NCBI GenBank assembly: GCA_032821775.1 | Contig: JAVLRN010000006.1 | Coordinates: 3,348,001 to 3,412,000 of the forward strand | Reading direction: 5' to 3' | Length of the DNA stretch: 64,000 nucleotides | Origin: Sanguinoderma infundibulare | Lineage: Eukaryota; Basidiomycota; Agaricomycetes; Polyporales; Polyporaceae | Shown: in pieces, positions 1 to 10,479 of the stretch | Layout of the letters: each line of letters starts with the position of its first letter | Position numbering within the stretch: the stretch's first letter is position 1 | Position numbers and translations under genes: made by a program | Notes under the pieces: model-generated | Seen by the model: the letters and a program-made list of their open reading frames with translations, nothing else | What the model was told of the DNA's origin: nothing | Database searches by the model: none

Positions 1-670
1 GCATTTGTTCTGCTCTGTTCCAGGACGCCAGACAAGACGCCAGAGGACGCGCCCGCGTTCTCAGCCATCGCCCATTGTCTAACCCCGTCATAGCGTTCAG
101 TACATGACATCGTTCCGACAAACATAGCCACTGCGATGCGGCACAGCCACGAAAAGCTACGTCGATCATTATCATGCCAAATGCCAGGCCCTTGCCGCGC
201 CATCGATCGCCGAATTGTTCAAGAGGTTCTCTTCTGATCACCTTCTGCACTGTTACAACTCATCATATCTCGCCTCAGTGTCGACTCTCTTACGGTTCTT
301 AGGGCACCGCTGCGCGCAAACCTTTCCCGCGTTCAAGTCACGACGCGCACGACACCCCCTGTGTCCGGCCTTCGGATCGGCGCATCACCAGGACCAATCT
401 CCATCTTCGTCAACAAACGCGGCCGGCATTGGATGACGGCGACCCTCGGATCCTGCTACTAACGCTTATTTGTTTGATCGCAGTGGGAAGTACTTCTACT
501 TGGCCGACAGCAGACGCAAGCCATTCGAGCGCGGACTCGGCGTGAGTCACGGCATGATATACAAAATCTGGTACGTTGCGGCACGGCAGAAGCTGAGGCC
601 TCGGTATGGACGAGCCCAATTGCTCGGCATCCTCTGCCGACGACCTTCGTACGTCCAGAAGCGACGCCAT

Positions 671-676
671 TATAAG
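671..676 (+). promoter_or_regulatory. TATA box upstream of FAD monooxygenase copy 1
   Basis: A TATAAG hexamer lies about 150 bases upstream of the ATG at 822, in otherwise unannotated upstream DNA (1-821). I see no convincing gene in 1-821; short open frames there have no recognisable domain. The second copy of this gene (40252-41481) lacks this upstream region, so the element is specific to copy 1. Function is inferred from position only. Confidence 0.4.
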
Positions 677-821
677 GGCTCATCGCTGAGCAGGGTTGTC
701 GCAACTGCATCCAACATAGCGAATATCTCCAGCTACTCCCACACGACTCATTGACTACGTGCGTCTTCAATTTTGTTTGAATCGTGACTCTATTCCTGAC
801 ATCGAAGAAGTTCCCTAGACA

Positions 822-2018
822 ATGGCGACCAAGACTCAGCCACGCATCGCGATCATTGGCGGTGGCCCAGGCGGCCTCATCCTTCTCCTCACCCTCCACA
901 AGCGAGGCATCCCCGCGACCCTCTACGAGCGCGAGGCCAGCTTCTCCTCGCGCGCCCACCTCGGCGGTAGCCTCGACCTCGGGTACGAGAGCGGGCAACG
1001 GGCCCTCCGCGAGAACGGCCTCGAGGACGCCTTCAACCAGTACGCCCGCCCCCAGGGCGAGAGCCTCACGTTCTGCGACTCTCAGAAGGTTCTTTTCTCT
1101 AGGCCCGCGGACCCGAACCAGGACCCACTCGACTCCCGTCCAGAGATCGACCGCTCCGCACTGCGCAAGATCATGCTCGACGCTATTCCCGCCGACGCAA
1201 TCAAGTGGGGCTACGGCCTCGTCTCCGCCGTCCCACTGGGCAACGGCCAGCACGAGCTTACGTTTGCCAACGGACACAAGACCGTGTGCGACATCCTCGT
1301 CGGGGCCGATGGCGCGAACTCGCGGGTGCGCCCCCTCGTCTCGAGCGCGGTGCCCGTCTACCACGGGGTCACGGGGGCTGAAATCTCCATCGCGCCCGAG
1401 ATTGCGACGCTTCCCGCGCTCAAGGGTGTGGTCGAGCTTGTGGGCGAGGGGATGTTCTTTGCCTGCGAGCACTCGCGCGTGTTTGGCGCGCAGCCCAACG
1501 GAGACGGGCGCATCCGCGTGTACGCGTGGTTCCGCGCGCCGGCGGACTGGGTCCTGCCCACGGAGCCCTCAGCGACCCGCAAATTTCTCCTGGAGAAGTA
1601 CGAGGGCTGGGCGCCCTGGGTGCGAACGCTCATCGAGCATTGTGACCCCGAGGCGATCTACCAGCGCTCTCTGTACATGCTCCCGCTGGACCACAGGTGG
1701 GACCATGCGCCGGGGGTGACTCTGCTTGGGGATGCTGCGCACCTCATGTCCCCGTTTGCGGGCGCGGGCGCGAACCTGGCGATGCTCGATGCGCTCGAAC
1801 TGGGGCTGGTTCTCGCGGAGGTGATTTTGGGAGGGAAGAGCGTTGAGGAGCGGGAGGCAGCCATCGCTGCATGGGAGGAGGTGCGGATGAGCGAAGGGAG
1901 GCGGGTTGGGGCGATCGCTGCGGCCAATGTGGAGGCCGCGCTGGGGCCTGATGCGACGCCTCAGTCTTGCCTTGCGACGGCGGCGATTATGCAACCAGCG
2001 ATGAGGCGCAAGGCTTGA
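822..2018 (+). CDS. FAD-dependent class A monooxygenase, TetX-like (copy 1)
   Basis: A single-exon gene of 398 codons. It carries the N-terminal Rossmann fingerprint IIGGGPGGL (about residues 10-18), an ADGANSRVR segment (the DG motif) near residue 165, and the second FAD motif LLGDAAHLMSPFAGAGAN near residue 300. This is the class A (UbiH/PHBH-like, FAD_binding_3) fold. The GGSLDLGYESG stretch after the dinucleotide site resembles the TetX subfamily, which hydroxylates small aromatic or polyketide-like substrates with NADPH and O2. The substrate is unknown. Length fits the family, and no transmembrane helix or signal peptide is visible, so a soluble cytosolic enzyme is expected. The ATG at 822 begins just before the conserved fingerprint. 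An almost identical inverted copy lies at 40252-41481 and two C-terminal relics at 33.5 and 54.4 kb. It is followed by a DUF6533 gene on the same strand, an order also kept in the inverted copy. Confidence 0.88.
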   Translation: MATKTQPRIAIIGGGPGGLILLLTLHKRGIPATLYEREASFSSRAHLGGSLDLGYESGQRALRENGLEDAFNQYARPQGESLTFCDSQKVLFSRPADPNQDPLDSRPEIDRSALRKIMLDAIPADAIKWGYGLVSAVPLGNGQHELTFANGHKTVCDILVGADGANSRVRPLVSSAVPVYHGVTGAEISIAPEIATLPALKGVVELVGEGMFFACEHSRVFGAQPNGDGRIRVYAWFRAPADWVLPTEPSATRKFLLEKYEGWAPWVRTLIEHCDPEAIYQRSLYMLPLDHRWDHAPGVTLLGDAAHLMSPFAGAGANLAMLDALELGLVLAEVILGGKSVEEREAAIAAWEEVRMSEGRRVGAIAAANVEAALGPDATPQSCLATAAIMQPAMRRKA

Positions 2019-3334
2019 GAATGGGGCGCTCGGTGAGTTGCATACTCTGTCATGTTGTCTTGCTCGTATCTTTCTGTCCTCAGTTGAGGTGCTGGATGTC
2101 GGAAGTTGGAACCGATTTACATATTGACGATGTAACATTGATGTTGATACTTATGCATCATGATCAAGGTGCGGGACTTAGATGCGGTGTCATCTCATCA
2201 AGCGCTGGTGATTACCGTTCTCCAACTCGCGACCACCACAACCCAGACACTACGCCGCACGCCGCCTCTTCAACCAGTACGACCGGTTTATCTTGTTCAC
2301 CAATGGAAAACGTTCCCCTACTCCATGCGATCTTAGCCGGTTCCGGTCTCCCCGGAGGATCTGCCTGAGGTGGTCCGGCTCGTGGGCCTATTCAAACTTT
2401 GAGCGGTACGAGAGGAGCTGAGGTCCTCTGATAGAGTTCCATATGCATTGCTGCGCGTTTGATTGAGACCTTATCGCCTGTACTGGAGTTTCGAAGGGCG
2501 TTCGTGATCCTGCGGCTCCAGGGTCACCAAACACAAGCGACTCCTAGGGTTTAGAAGCAGAGCTCTCGTTCGGGCTCTCTGTCTGTATCATCCCCACCAA
2601 CGATGGCTTCCTCTGACAAGATAGAAGCGATCATTAACGAGTTCAGCGCAATGTACGTCTAACTCTAACCCTTACCAATGCAGCTTTCGCTAACATTCCA
2701 GGGCGTCCACTGCAGCGAACAAGCGACCTATGTTATAACAGCGTCAACAGGTCAATCGCGATGTTCCTTTGCTTACCTTTCGATGCTCACTATGGCTGAC
2801 TGAATTTTTCTTCATACCAGTGCTCCTTCTGTACGACTGTATCATCACGATAGGAGACGAGCTGCGATGCTTTTGGAACACCCGATTTACGGGCGCACAC
2901 GTCTTGTTCTTCGCGAACAAATACGTTGCGTATCTGTATTACACGCTGCTCTTCGTCAGCATGGTGCGGATGTCCGACGAGGTGCGCATACCATACACGT
3001 TTCCTCTACGGAATTGTGAATAACGTCCGGTGTGTGGTACCCAGGGGTTCGTGTCTTCCTTACGTCCTACTGCAAGTACACTGATGGCTCTTAACATTCA
3101 GCTGTACGATGTTCAACCGAGCCTTGTTTGTGATTGATCTGGTGCTATACGCCATATGGGCAGGTTCGTGCGGTGCTCCTCTGCGTAAGGAAACTGATGC
3201 TGATGGAATTTGCAAGCCTTCTCTGGTCTGCGATCGTTCGCTTTGACCGGGAGGAGCTGGCTCGTGTCCTTACTAGTCTTCGGCCTGGGGTTCGCGCCGG
3301 TCGTCCTATACATGGTCAGCCTGAGTCCACGTTT
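830..3334. repeat. Arm 1 of a ~2.5 kb inverted segmental duplication
   Basis: The sequence from codon 3 of the FAD monooxygenase to the middle of the DUF6533 gene matches the reverse complement of 38939-41440. Homology starts at the CAAGACT shared near the start codon and ends abruptly at GAGTCCACGTTT (3323-3334), after which the copies have nothing in common. The arms are 2505 and 2502 bases long. Confidence 0.88.
2019..2602 (+). other. Intergenic spacer, duplicated, with possible coding relic
   Basis: This spacer between the FAD monooxygenase and the DUF6533 gene is conserved in the inverted copy (about 39671-40251). Around 2230-2420 both copies translate to similar peptides (containing RLFNQ, FTNGK, SPED and VGLFK) that run in different frames and are broken by stops. 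It may be a degenerate gene fragment that was duplicated with its neighbours. No family is recognised. Confidence 0.4.
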
Positions 3335-4372
3335 CTCTTCCCCATGTACAACTCTGCGCGGAGACTAAAAGTAGGCCACTACAGACTGAGTTTCATTATG
3401 GGATTGACGGGGAAGTGATACCCATAGCGGGGTGCGCGACTATCGATCATACCCCCAGCAAGGTGTACAATCGGTCAGTGTTCTTAGCTGCCTTATAAGA
3501 AAGTATGACTTAACCGGGTCACTGACTGTTAACTGTATAGACGTACGTTTTCTCTTGTGACATTACCGTCGCCCGCATTTCTCGTACTGACGACTATCCG
3601 CTATTTAGTGGTGGTCGCCTGCCGAACATGTATGATGACTGCAGATACTCTGTTGGCGCTGATCACTTGGTACGCCCTCGTCCGCGGGAGTTCGTTCCGC
3701 TCAGTCGCTAGAAGGAATACGCTAGCGGGTGTGATCTTACGCGACGGTAAGTCTCCTGTATACATCACGCGCATGACATCTCACTTACGTCTCTGAACGT
3801 GTGGCCTCCAGGGTCCATCTATTGGATGTGGGTGCACATTGAAAGTCTTCTGGTTTTCCGTCATTACTGAACATCGTGCCCAATCAGTATACTGGCCATC
3901 CTCAATGCTCTGCATCTGGCTTTCTTGACTTCGCCTGTGAGGGTTCCGACTACCTGGAACATACGAATGGGCTAACCCGATCTCTTCCTGTAGATCTCCA
4001 TCCCTGCATTCCAATATGCAAACTACTTCATCACGTTCATTGAGCCGTACGCATGCGCTGTTTCTTACTCGTATCCCAAAGCCACTCATGTAACACTGAT
4101 ACTCCAGGTTGACCGCGATCTTCGTCTCGCGCTTCCTCATACACCTCCAATACGCAGGTTGCAAGGCCACCTGTGGTTATACCTCACTCGAAAACGAGGC
4201 GACGTCCGCCCCGTTCAGCACGGTGGCGTTTGATCGAATTGTCGGGTCATTAGGATCGTCAATGGAGGTGGAGGACTACTTCGGTTACGAATATATGGAA
4301 GAGGACGGCTCTCAATCTGACACCCCGGTCCTGGGAGACTCTGAGCCTGAGGTACAAGTCTACCCGGCGTAG
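2603..4372 (+). CDS. DUF6533 seven-helix membrane protein (intact copy)
   Basis: A multi-exon gene whose exons read as a DUF6533-type fungal membrane protein. The first exon (2603-2652) starts MASSDKIEA. The next conserved exons give LLLYDCIITIGDELRCFW (2821-2981), CTMFNRALFVIDLVLYAIW (about 3104-3166) and FSGLRSFALTGRSWLVSLL (3217-3314). Later come ACRTCMMTADTLLALITWYAL (about 3600-3750), then ISIPAFQYANYFITFIEPLTAIFVSRFLIHLQ (split by an intron near 4050-4108), and an acidic C-terminal tail ending at 4372. Several hydrophobic segments fit seven helices. The exon junction between 2981 and about 3104 is not fully resolved; the obvious donor at 2982 does not match the phase of the next exon. 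Function of DUF6533 proteins is unknown; they are greatly expanded in Agaricomycetes. The first half of this gene is duplicated in inverted orientation at 38939-39670, where it runs into an MFS relic. Confidence 0.75.
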
Positions 4373-4645
4373 AATTCATCTTTCCCCCGACCACCATGCA
4401 TGTCGTTGTGGACAGTGGTCCGGAAAGAGCGCGCCGTCAGAGGTGGGTATCCGCCCAGCCACCTATCCTGCTTCTCGCAGTGCGATTGACTCCTCTGTCT
4501 ATGTAGGTCCCCACTCGAAGCAGGGCAGGCTGAAGAAGATTACAATTGCTTCCGGATTACACTGGAGAAGAATTTATTGCACAGTACTATATCTACTTTC
4601 TATGCTATAACGCGTTTTAGTGTCATAGGTGCTCGCGCCGTCCGC

Positions 4646-5734
4646 TTACTGGCCGTTTGAAGAGGCGGGAACGCAACCTTCGGCTTTATGGCGCGACTGC
4701 CAATCCTGTGTTCATCACGCCAAGTTAGCCAGGTGGTATGTGATTCCGCCGATGCACTCACCCTCCGTTGACATCCTTTGCTGCAGTAGCTGGGCTTCGT
4801 TTCGGGAGGACAACTGCCGCTGCACCTCTTGAGCCGCCTCTTGTCCATCGTGCGCACCTCGCAGTCCTCCGCCGCGCACTTGAAGTGCTGGGGCTGCTCC
4901 TTGATCTTCGTGACGAGCCTCTTCTGCGCGTCGTACGCCGACCACAGCGCCGTGAACCCCGCGAACCGCTTGTCCGTCCGCGGCTTGACGCGATGCTTCT
5001 TCCCCAGCACGCCGACGAGGTGCTCGGCGACGAGCAGCGCAGCTCTGCTGGGCAACCCGGCGGCGACCGCGGCATTCGCCCGAGACGCGGCTTCGAGCAG
5101 GTCTGGGTCGTGGTGGTACGCGAGTTGTGATCCTGCGATCTTCTTCCCCTGGGACTTGCTGTAGTACGCGAGCGCGGTCGCGGAGAGGGCGCGCTGGTGG
5201 AGTTGCTCGGTCAGGTTAATGAGACCCGGGGTACGGCTGAGGATCTTCTCGAGGAGCTCGATGGACTTGTCCAGGTTCTCCTCGGCGTCACAACCGGATC
5301 CGTACCTGCGTCGATGAAGGCATGGTCAGCTCTCCGTCCTCCTGCGGAGATGGGAGGACTCGAGGATCGGAAGCCTACCTCATCGCGAGGTCGAGCATGC
5401 TCGCCGCGTTCCCGGCTATCGCCTTCTCCTGGACGATCTCCGTGGGGTTATTGGTGATATGGTGAGAGAGAGCGACAAAGTCGTAGTGGCACTCGAGGCG
5501 CGTCCTGAACGAGTGAAACGCCATCGATGCTGCCGCGGTGTAGAAGTCGACGTTCTCGACTTCGGGCGTGTCCGCGGGGATGGAGCTTTCTTCGCCGTAC
5601 GCGTCTGCCTCCTGCTCTGAATCCACCTCGCGCCCACTGGGCCAGCGGAGCGCGCCGCGGTCGGAGCAGCCCTGGCAGCAGGGAACGAAGATCTCGTCGG
5701 TGAAGCTGATTGCGCGTGGTTGGGGTGAGATCAT
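4646..5734 (-). CDS. MYND-type zinc-finger protein
   Basis: Three exons join in frame: 5734-5379, 5305-4762 and 4705-4646, giving 319 residues. The C-terminal third carries a MYND-like zinc ligand pattern. It has C-x4-C followed by CSGSC, then YCSKGC just before the last intron, and RDWQSRHKAEGC across it, so the intron at 4706-4761 splits the finger. MYND fingers usually mediate protein-protein contacts. The middle of the protein (KSIELLEKILSRTPGLINLTEQLHQRALSATALAYY, around 5150-5270) looks like TPR or Sel1-type helices, common with MYND fingers in basidiomycetes. The ATG at 5734 (MISPQPRA) is preferred to an in-frame ATG at 5839 because the upstream extension has no conserved character. 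The gene is convergent with the DUF6533 gene. The specific role is unknown. Confidence 0.8.
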
Positions 5735-6863
5735 GGTACAAGTAATAGAAGAGGGGGTTGAGATACCGGCTCTGCAGCACTGGGTGGGTATATATACTAG
5801 TATTCGAAGGGAGCATGTATGAAGCAATGAAGAATGCACTGTAAGCGATGATGGTGAATCAACAAACGCCGGATCATGACGTTGTGTGTAAAGCGGCGTT
5901 TGGGCAACGGCCGAATGCCAAAGTTGCGTTCCGCACTACGCTTTGCATTCTGGGGATGTCTTTGCAATAAATCCAAGGCGAAGGGTGCTTGTCATCAGAA
6001 AGATGAACACACTGAATTCTGGGTTGACGATTGGAAACGGTAATGTCAATTGAACCTAGCTACTTTGTCTGATTCCATCATAAACGCAATTGTGCGAATA
6101 CAATAAAGTCTGGCTGGTGCTCTCTATGCCATCCCTGACGTCCTTCAATGAATCACTTTAGCTGGAGGAGATCCACTATGGTCCTCCTCGCTTCGTCGTT
6201 GACGGCAAGAACGTGGGCGGGCCTTCGGTGATACCACCCGTTAGCAGCCATCAAATGGCGCTCGTAGTCCTGAGAACGTACGATGAGACAAAGAAAAAAG
6301 TGCGATGTGGATCACCGAGCGAGTATGATATTGAAAGTAGAGTAGATAGACTTCATCGAACGCAGTAAGTAGTACCGTATACGTTAAGCGCCTATTTGTA
6401 TTTATTTGTACACACTGTATGTACGCTCCCTTCGACATGTTTTCCTTCTCGTCTTCCCTCAGCTGTTAACACCCTGTGCACCAGACTGAGTCTCGTTCGC
6501 GCTAGCCGCTGCCCCGTCAAGTTTCTACATATGACACACCTTGATCGCGCAGTCTATGCCGCAATAGGTTGCCAATTACGGGTGACCGTCGGGCAGACGT
6601 ACAAGTCAAAGTATAGTCAAATGCACATCATACACACACAACCATCTCGCGGGAAACTCCAAGAAAAGTACACTACGAGCGGGCTCATCGCGGTCCGTGT
6701 ACGTTTTGAATCGACCAGTCACATATACATGATGGCGACACTACAAGCGCGGCCCCATAAATTCTGCAGGGACTTACGCAAATTGATGCTCAGCAAATTG
6801 AGTTAGACACGTCCTAACCTTCGACGCCCACACACCAGTATTTGCCAAAGTTCAGTCGACCGC
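5735..6863. other. Gene-free spacer between MYND gene and P450-1
   Basis: About 1.1 kb with only short open frames on both strands and no recognised motif. It includes the upstream region of the MYND gene and the 3' flank of the P450. I see no RNA gene, repeat or transposon end here. Confidence 0.5.
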
Positions 6864-9023
6864 TCACAGAGCCGTCTTGCGCTTCCTGAAGAGGACCTGG
6901 CCATCCGGCGCAGGCGCAACCCAAATCCAACGATACAGGTTCGGGGGGCGCAACCCGTCCCCGCCGAGCTTCATGTCGTAGTTGAGGATGATGTGCGCGA
7001 GGATCACCTTCAGTTCGTTTGACGCGAAGTACCTGCCAGGGCTGGAGTCCAAACCAGCAATGTTAACCACTCCGGAGTCGGAGCTGCATGACCGGGGAAA
7101 GGCGACGCAAATTGCGACATACCAAGCATGAGGACCATGGCCGAAGGGGATGTATTCCGGGGACGTGCGCGTAAACTGGTGCCTCGGGCCTTCGTCCTCG
7201 GCCTCACTTCGCATGCGCGCGAAGCGGAATGGGTCGAAAGTATCCGCGTGCTCTAGCCGCGTGCCGACGGCGTCATGATGCCACGGATTCGTCGCAGCGA
7301 ACACGATGGTTCCCTTCGGGATTCGGGTGCCGTCGTTGAGTGTGATGTCCTTCACCGCTTTCCGGGCCATCGCAACTAGTGCACGCGGTCAGAATAACGA
7401 GCACATCTGCAGTAGAACAAGACTGTATTTCGTACCAAGGGAAATACCGTGGAAGCGCAGTGTTTCCCGTAGGATGCTGTCGAGCTTCCACATGTTGCCC
7501 ATCGCGGTGCTCGTCCAGCCGTCGACCGCGATCTGCGCTTGGATCTCCTCCCGCAGTTGCTCGACGAGCTCTGGTTTCTCCGCAAGATGATAGATTACGT
7601 GGGTCAAATTCTGGAGCGAATCGCGATGTTACAACATACCGTGACGTCGAAGACGTGGGCAGAACAAGCACTCACATTCGTCGAAGTGTGGATAGCCGCG
7701 AAATTCAGCATCAAAAGGCGTTGTGCAATGACAAAGGCTGATTCTCCTTTTCGCATAGCTCTGTCCAGAATGAGCTGCAGGACATCATTCTGGTCTCTGT
7801 TCGTCAGCCAACGATGATACTGGTATTCCACATGAACCACTACCCACCGGTTTGTCATTCCATCCCTCGCCCAATTCTGCCAGCGCTTTCTTCCGCTCCT
7901 CTACGAGGGGCAGAAGATGGGATGCAGCACTGCTTGTTGCACGCTTCACTGTGCTGAAGAACGGGGCAACGACGCTGCACATTTGTACATCAGAGACGTG
8001 TTGATCCGCTCCGAGTTGGAAACCACTCACGGTTTGACAAACTCGGGGAAAAAACGAAGAATTACAGAGATCTGCACAACATTCACAGCGTAGCCGATCG
8101 CCAGAGCGAGGTACTGCTCATTGCGACCTAGCACAGCAGCATTAGGCTGGTCAATCGATGTCGGCCGTTCTCAATTGCGCGAGACTGGCGCACACAATGG
8201 AAGTCCGACGAATACTCGGTTACTCGCTCGAGCAACGACCTTCTGCATCGCGGGAAGAACGTGCACACTCGACCATTCTGCCGCATACGCACATTATGTC
8301 AGTCTTTTCTGCGCGCCTATAGTCGAAGACTTCACGATACCGTTCTCCTTGTTTACGATATGGTCTCTGACCGCCAACACCACCTCGTCTATGACGTCCG
8401 GTAGGATGACTGGAATCATGCGTGTGAGGTTCTCCTTCACGATGTTCGTGTGGTACTCGTCCGAAATAACTTCAGGCTCGAGGGTGTGCCTATACTGCTG
8501 ACTCTGCACCGCACATCGCATCGGGCTACTTCAGAGCCGAGTTGGTGATGCTGAGTCAGGACCGGAGACGCACCGCTTGAATTCCAAGCGGCATGGACAG
8601 CTCTGTATCTGGACGTTTCCTGAGCTCCTCGACCATGTTTCGCCCGGAGACAATGACCATCCATTCGTCGAGGAAGGCGATCTTGAACGCAGATCCGTGA
8701 TACTAATAACGCAAAGTATCGTGAGCAAATATATAGGTAGAATAGGCTGAGAGAGATGGGGTACCTTTCTGTAGCCCTCCTCGAGTACCTCCCTGCCGTT
8801 GCGCAGAGTGCGCCACGCGGTGAGATAAGACAATCCGGGAAGGGAGGAACCGCCAACGGTGGGGATGGAATGTAGCTATGCTCGACAGTCATAAGTCAGC
8901 AAATATGAACATGTGGTGGTAACAAAGGCGTGATTTACTCACAGGATTATTGTACCACCGCACGGCGTAGATCGCGATGGCTATGGCCACGCCAGTGAGT
9001 ATGATGGTGTTGAGGTCCCCCAT
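6864..9023 (-). CDS. Cytochrome P450, CYP512-like (P450-1, intact)
   Basis: Eleven exons join without a frame break from ATG 9023 to the stop at 6864. They encode an N-terminal membrane anchor (MGDLNTIILTGVAIAIAIYAV), the proline-rich hinge HSIPTVGGSSLPG, the I-helix region HVIYHLAEKPELVEQL, the K-helix ExxR (LRETLRFHG), the PERF-like DPFRFARMR and the heme loop FGHGPHAC-PGRYFAS. The heme-ligand cysteine codon is split by the 81-base intron 7042-7122 (TG|C). The wording of the heme loop and C-terminus matches the CYP512 / 'ent-kaurene oxidase-like' group of polypores. The enzyme should sit on the ER facing the cytosol and oxidise a hydrophobic, perhaps terpenoid, substrate with a P450 reductase. 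Substrate is unknown. Two damaged relatives lie at 31136-33244 and 58078-60115. Confidence 0.87.
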
Positions 9024-9077
9024 TTTTGCCAGTCGTCGCTAGGCGAGGAAGAGCGGTGTCTGGGTCAAGCGGGACCA

Positions 9078-9083
9078 TTTATA
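9078..9083 (-). promoter_or_regulatory. TATA box of P450-1
   Basis: TATAAA on the minus strand lies 55 bases upstream of the P450-1 ATG at 9023. P450-2 has a TATATAT run at a similar distance (31076-31082). The matching spot upstream of the P450-3 pseudogene is degenerate (CAAATCAATGG in place of CATATAAATGG). Confidence 0.5.
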
Positions 9084-9373
9084 TGCTCCTTGCTCCTTGG
9101 CGTGGGAGACTCGTGTGACGCTTTGGCATCGTCTTCGAGTCAAACTTTAACCTAGAGGCGTACGAACAGAGAAAGAACATGGTTAAATGGAGGACTCGGG
9201 CATGCGTGTGTCAATTGGGCTCACGTTATCATCGTCTCGGGCTTTATTCCGCGATGCCAGCGCGGAAGCAAGGTCATGCTTCCATTAGACGACACGACTA
9301 TGGCAACCTTGAGTGATAATGGGGTCAAAAGGGAAATAAAAGGGAAGGCATATGTACGGCACACCTTCTCGGG

Positions 9374-10106
9374 ATGCCCACCGCTGCCGCTGGGAACACG
9401 GACACAGAGGATGGTCAAGCCACTACTCTCGCGGCCTTGCAGGCGACCCCCGCTGAACAGGCCGAACAGCTCAACGCCGCCGAGGCTGATGCGCAAGCAC
9501 AGGCTGCAGCTGCTCAGGCTGACGCGCACGCGCAAGCTGGCGCGGCGGCTCAGGCCGCCGCCGCCGCCCAAGGCCAGGCAGAACCTCCCGCCCCGCCGCC
9601 CATTCCGCAGCCCATTCAGCGCCGCGGCGCGGGCGGTACAACATCCGCTCGGCCACTCAAATGCCTTACCCCGACTTCCTCGCTGTTCAGGTATGTATTC
9701 AAAAAAATGACTCACCGCGATAGATACTAAACAAAAGTCCGGATGGCCAAACCACCATCCACAACCTCATAAAGTCCACCCAGCTCGACTCGCGCCATGA
9801 TTTCCGCCGCCAGGACCCGGGGCGCGCAACTCGCTATCCTGCTCAAGGCGGTTAGTAGTAGTATTCAGTTCGATTCACCGCTTCGATTGCGGCTAATTAG
9901 ACATTGCTCCTACCGGGCTAGGAAGGAACGCCCTTGTCCTCAAGCGCTACGTCAACAATCGGGCTACCGCGGTCATTACGAAGACTTGGATGCAGAACAT
10001 GCGCAACTTGAAGCAGGGCTACGTCCCCGCTCGGCAGGCCGGCAATGACGCGAACAACGCCAATGGCGGCGGCGGCGGCGGCGCGAACAGGTATGCCGCG
10101 AACTAA
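9374..10106 (+). CDS. Hypothetical Ala/Gln-rich protein, doubtful model
   Basis: An open frame from 9374 encodes an Ala/Gln-rich stretch (about residues 15-80). A likely donor follows at about 9690. Two further islands have protein-like wording: SPDGQTTIHNLIKSTQLDSR (about 9738-9800) and KRYVNNRATAVITKTWMQNM (about 9935-9995), ending in a poly-Gly run and a stop near 10104. The islands are not all in one frame: the YNIRSATQMPYPDFLAVQ reading at 9637-9690 is in a different frame from the Ala-rich part. The model is either mis-spliced or decayed. No domain is recognised. The 5' flank (about 9030-9370) is homologous to 60115-60470, so this locus begins inside duplicated DNA. Confidence 0.25.
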
Positions 10107-10479
10107 CCGCATCGGACGCGCACGCGCGAGGTGTGCGGCGTAATGACGGCGGTTTGTATGAATGAGCGCCTTGCGAAGGGTTATTAGCCTTGCGACACGT
10201 TCGGCCGGTGGATCACGAATTTAGACGCACCGGATCTTCTCCGATGCCTTTCCCTTTCACGCGTTGATTGGCGGTCCAAGATAACGTACATACCATAGCG
10301 CCTGGTACCCCAGCAACAGGACGATCACGACGTTCCGAAAGTCCTGTCATACCAATCTAATTCTTGGCAGTCAGCTTGCCCAATATATTACAGCGCATGA
10401 TTATAGCACCCAGCAGCATCCCGGGGCCGACCGTCCTAGATATCCCCACACAGCACACACCGCACGCCCGCGGTCATCG

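Noticed and set aside
459..1472. Minus-strand open frame of 337 codons across the FAD monooxygenase
   Set aside because: It mirrors the strongly conserved flavoprotein frame on the plus strand. GC-rich coding DNA often leaves the opposite strand open, and no domain is visible.
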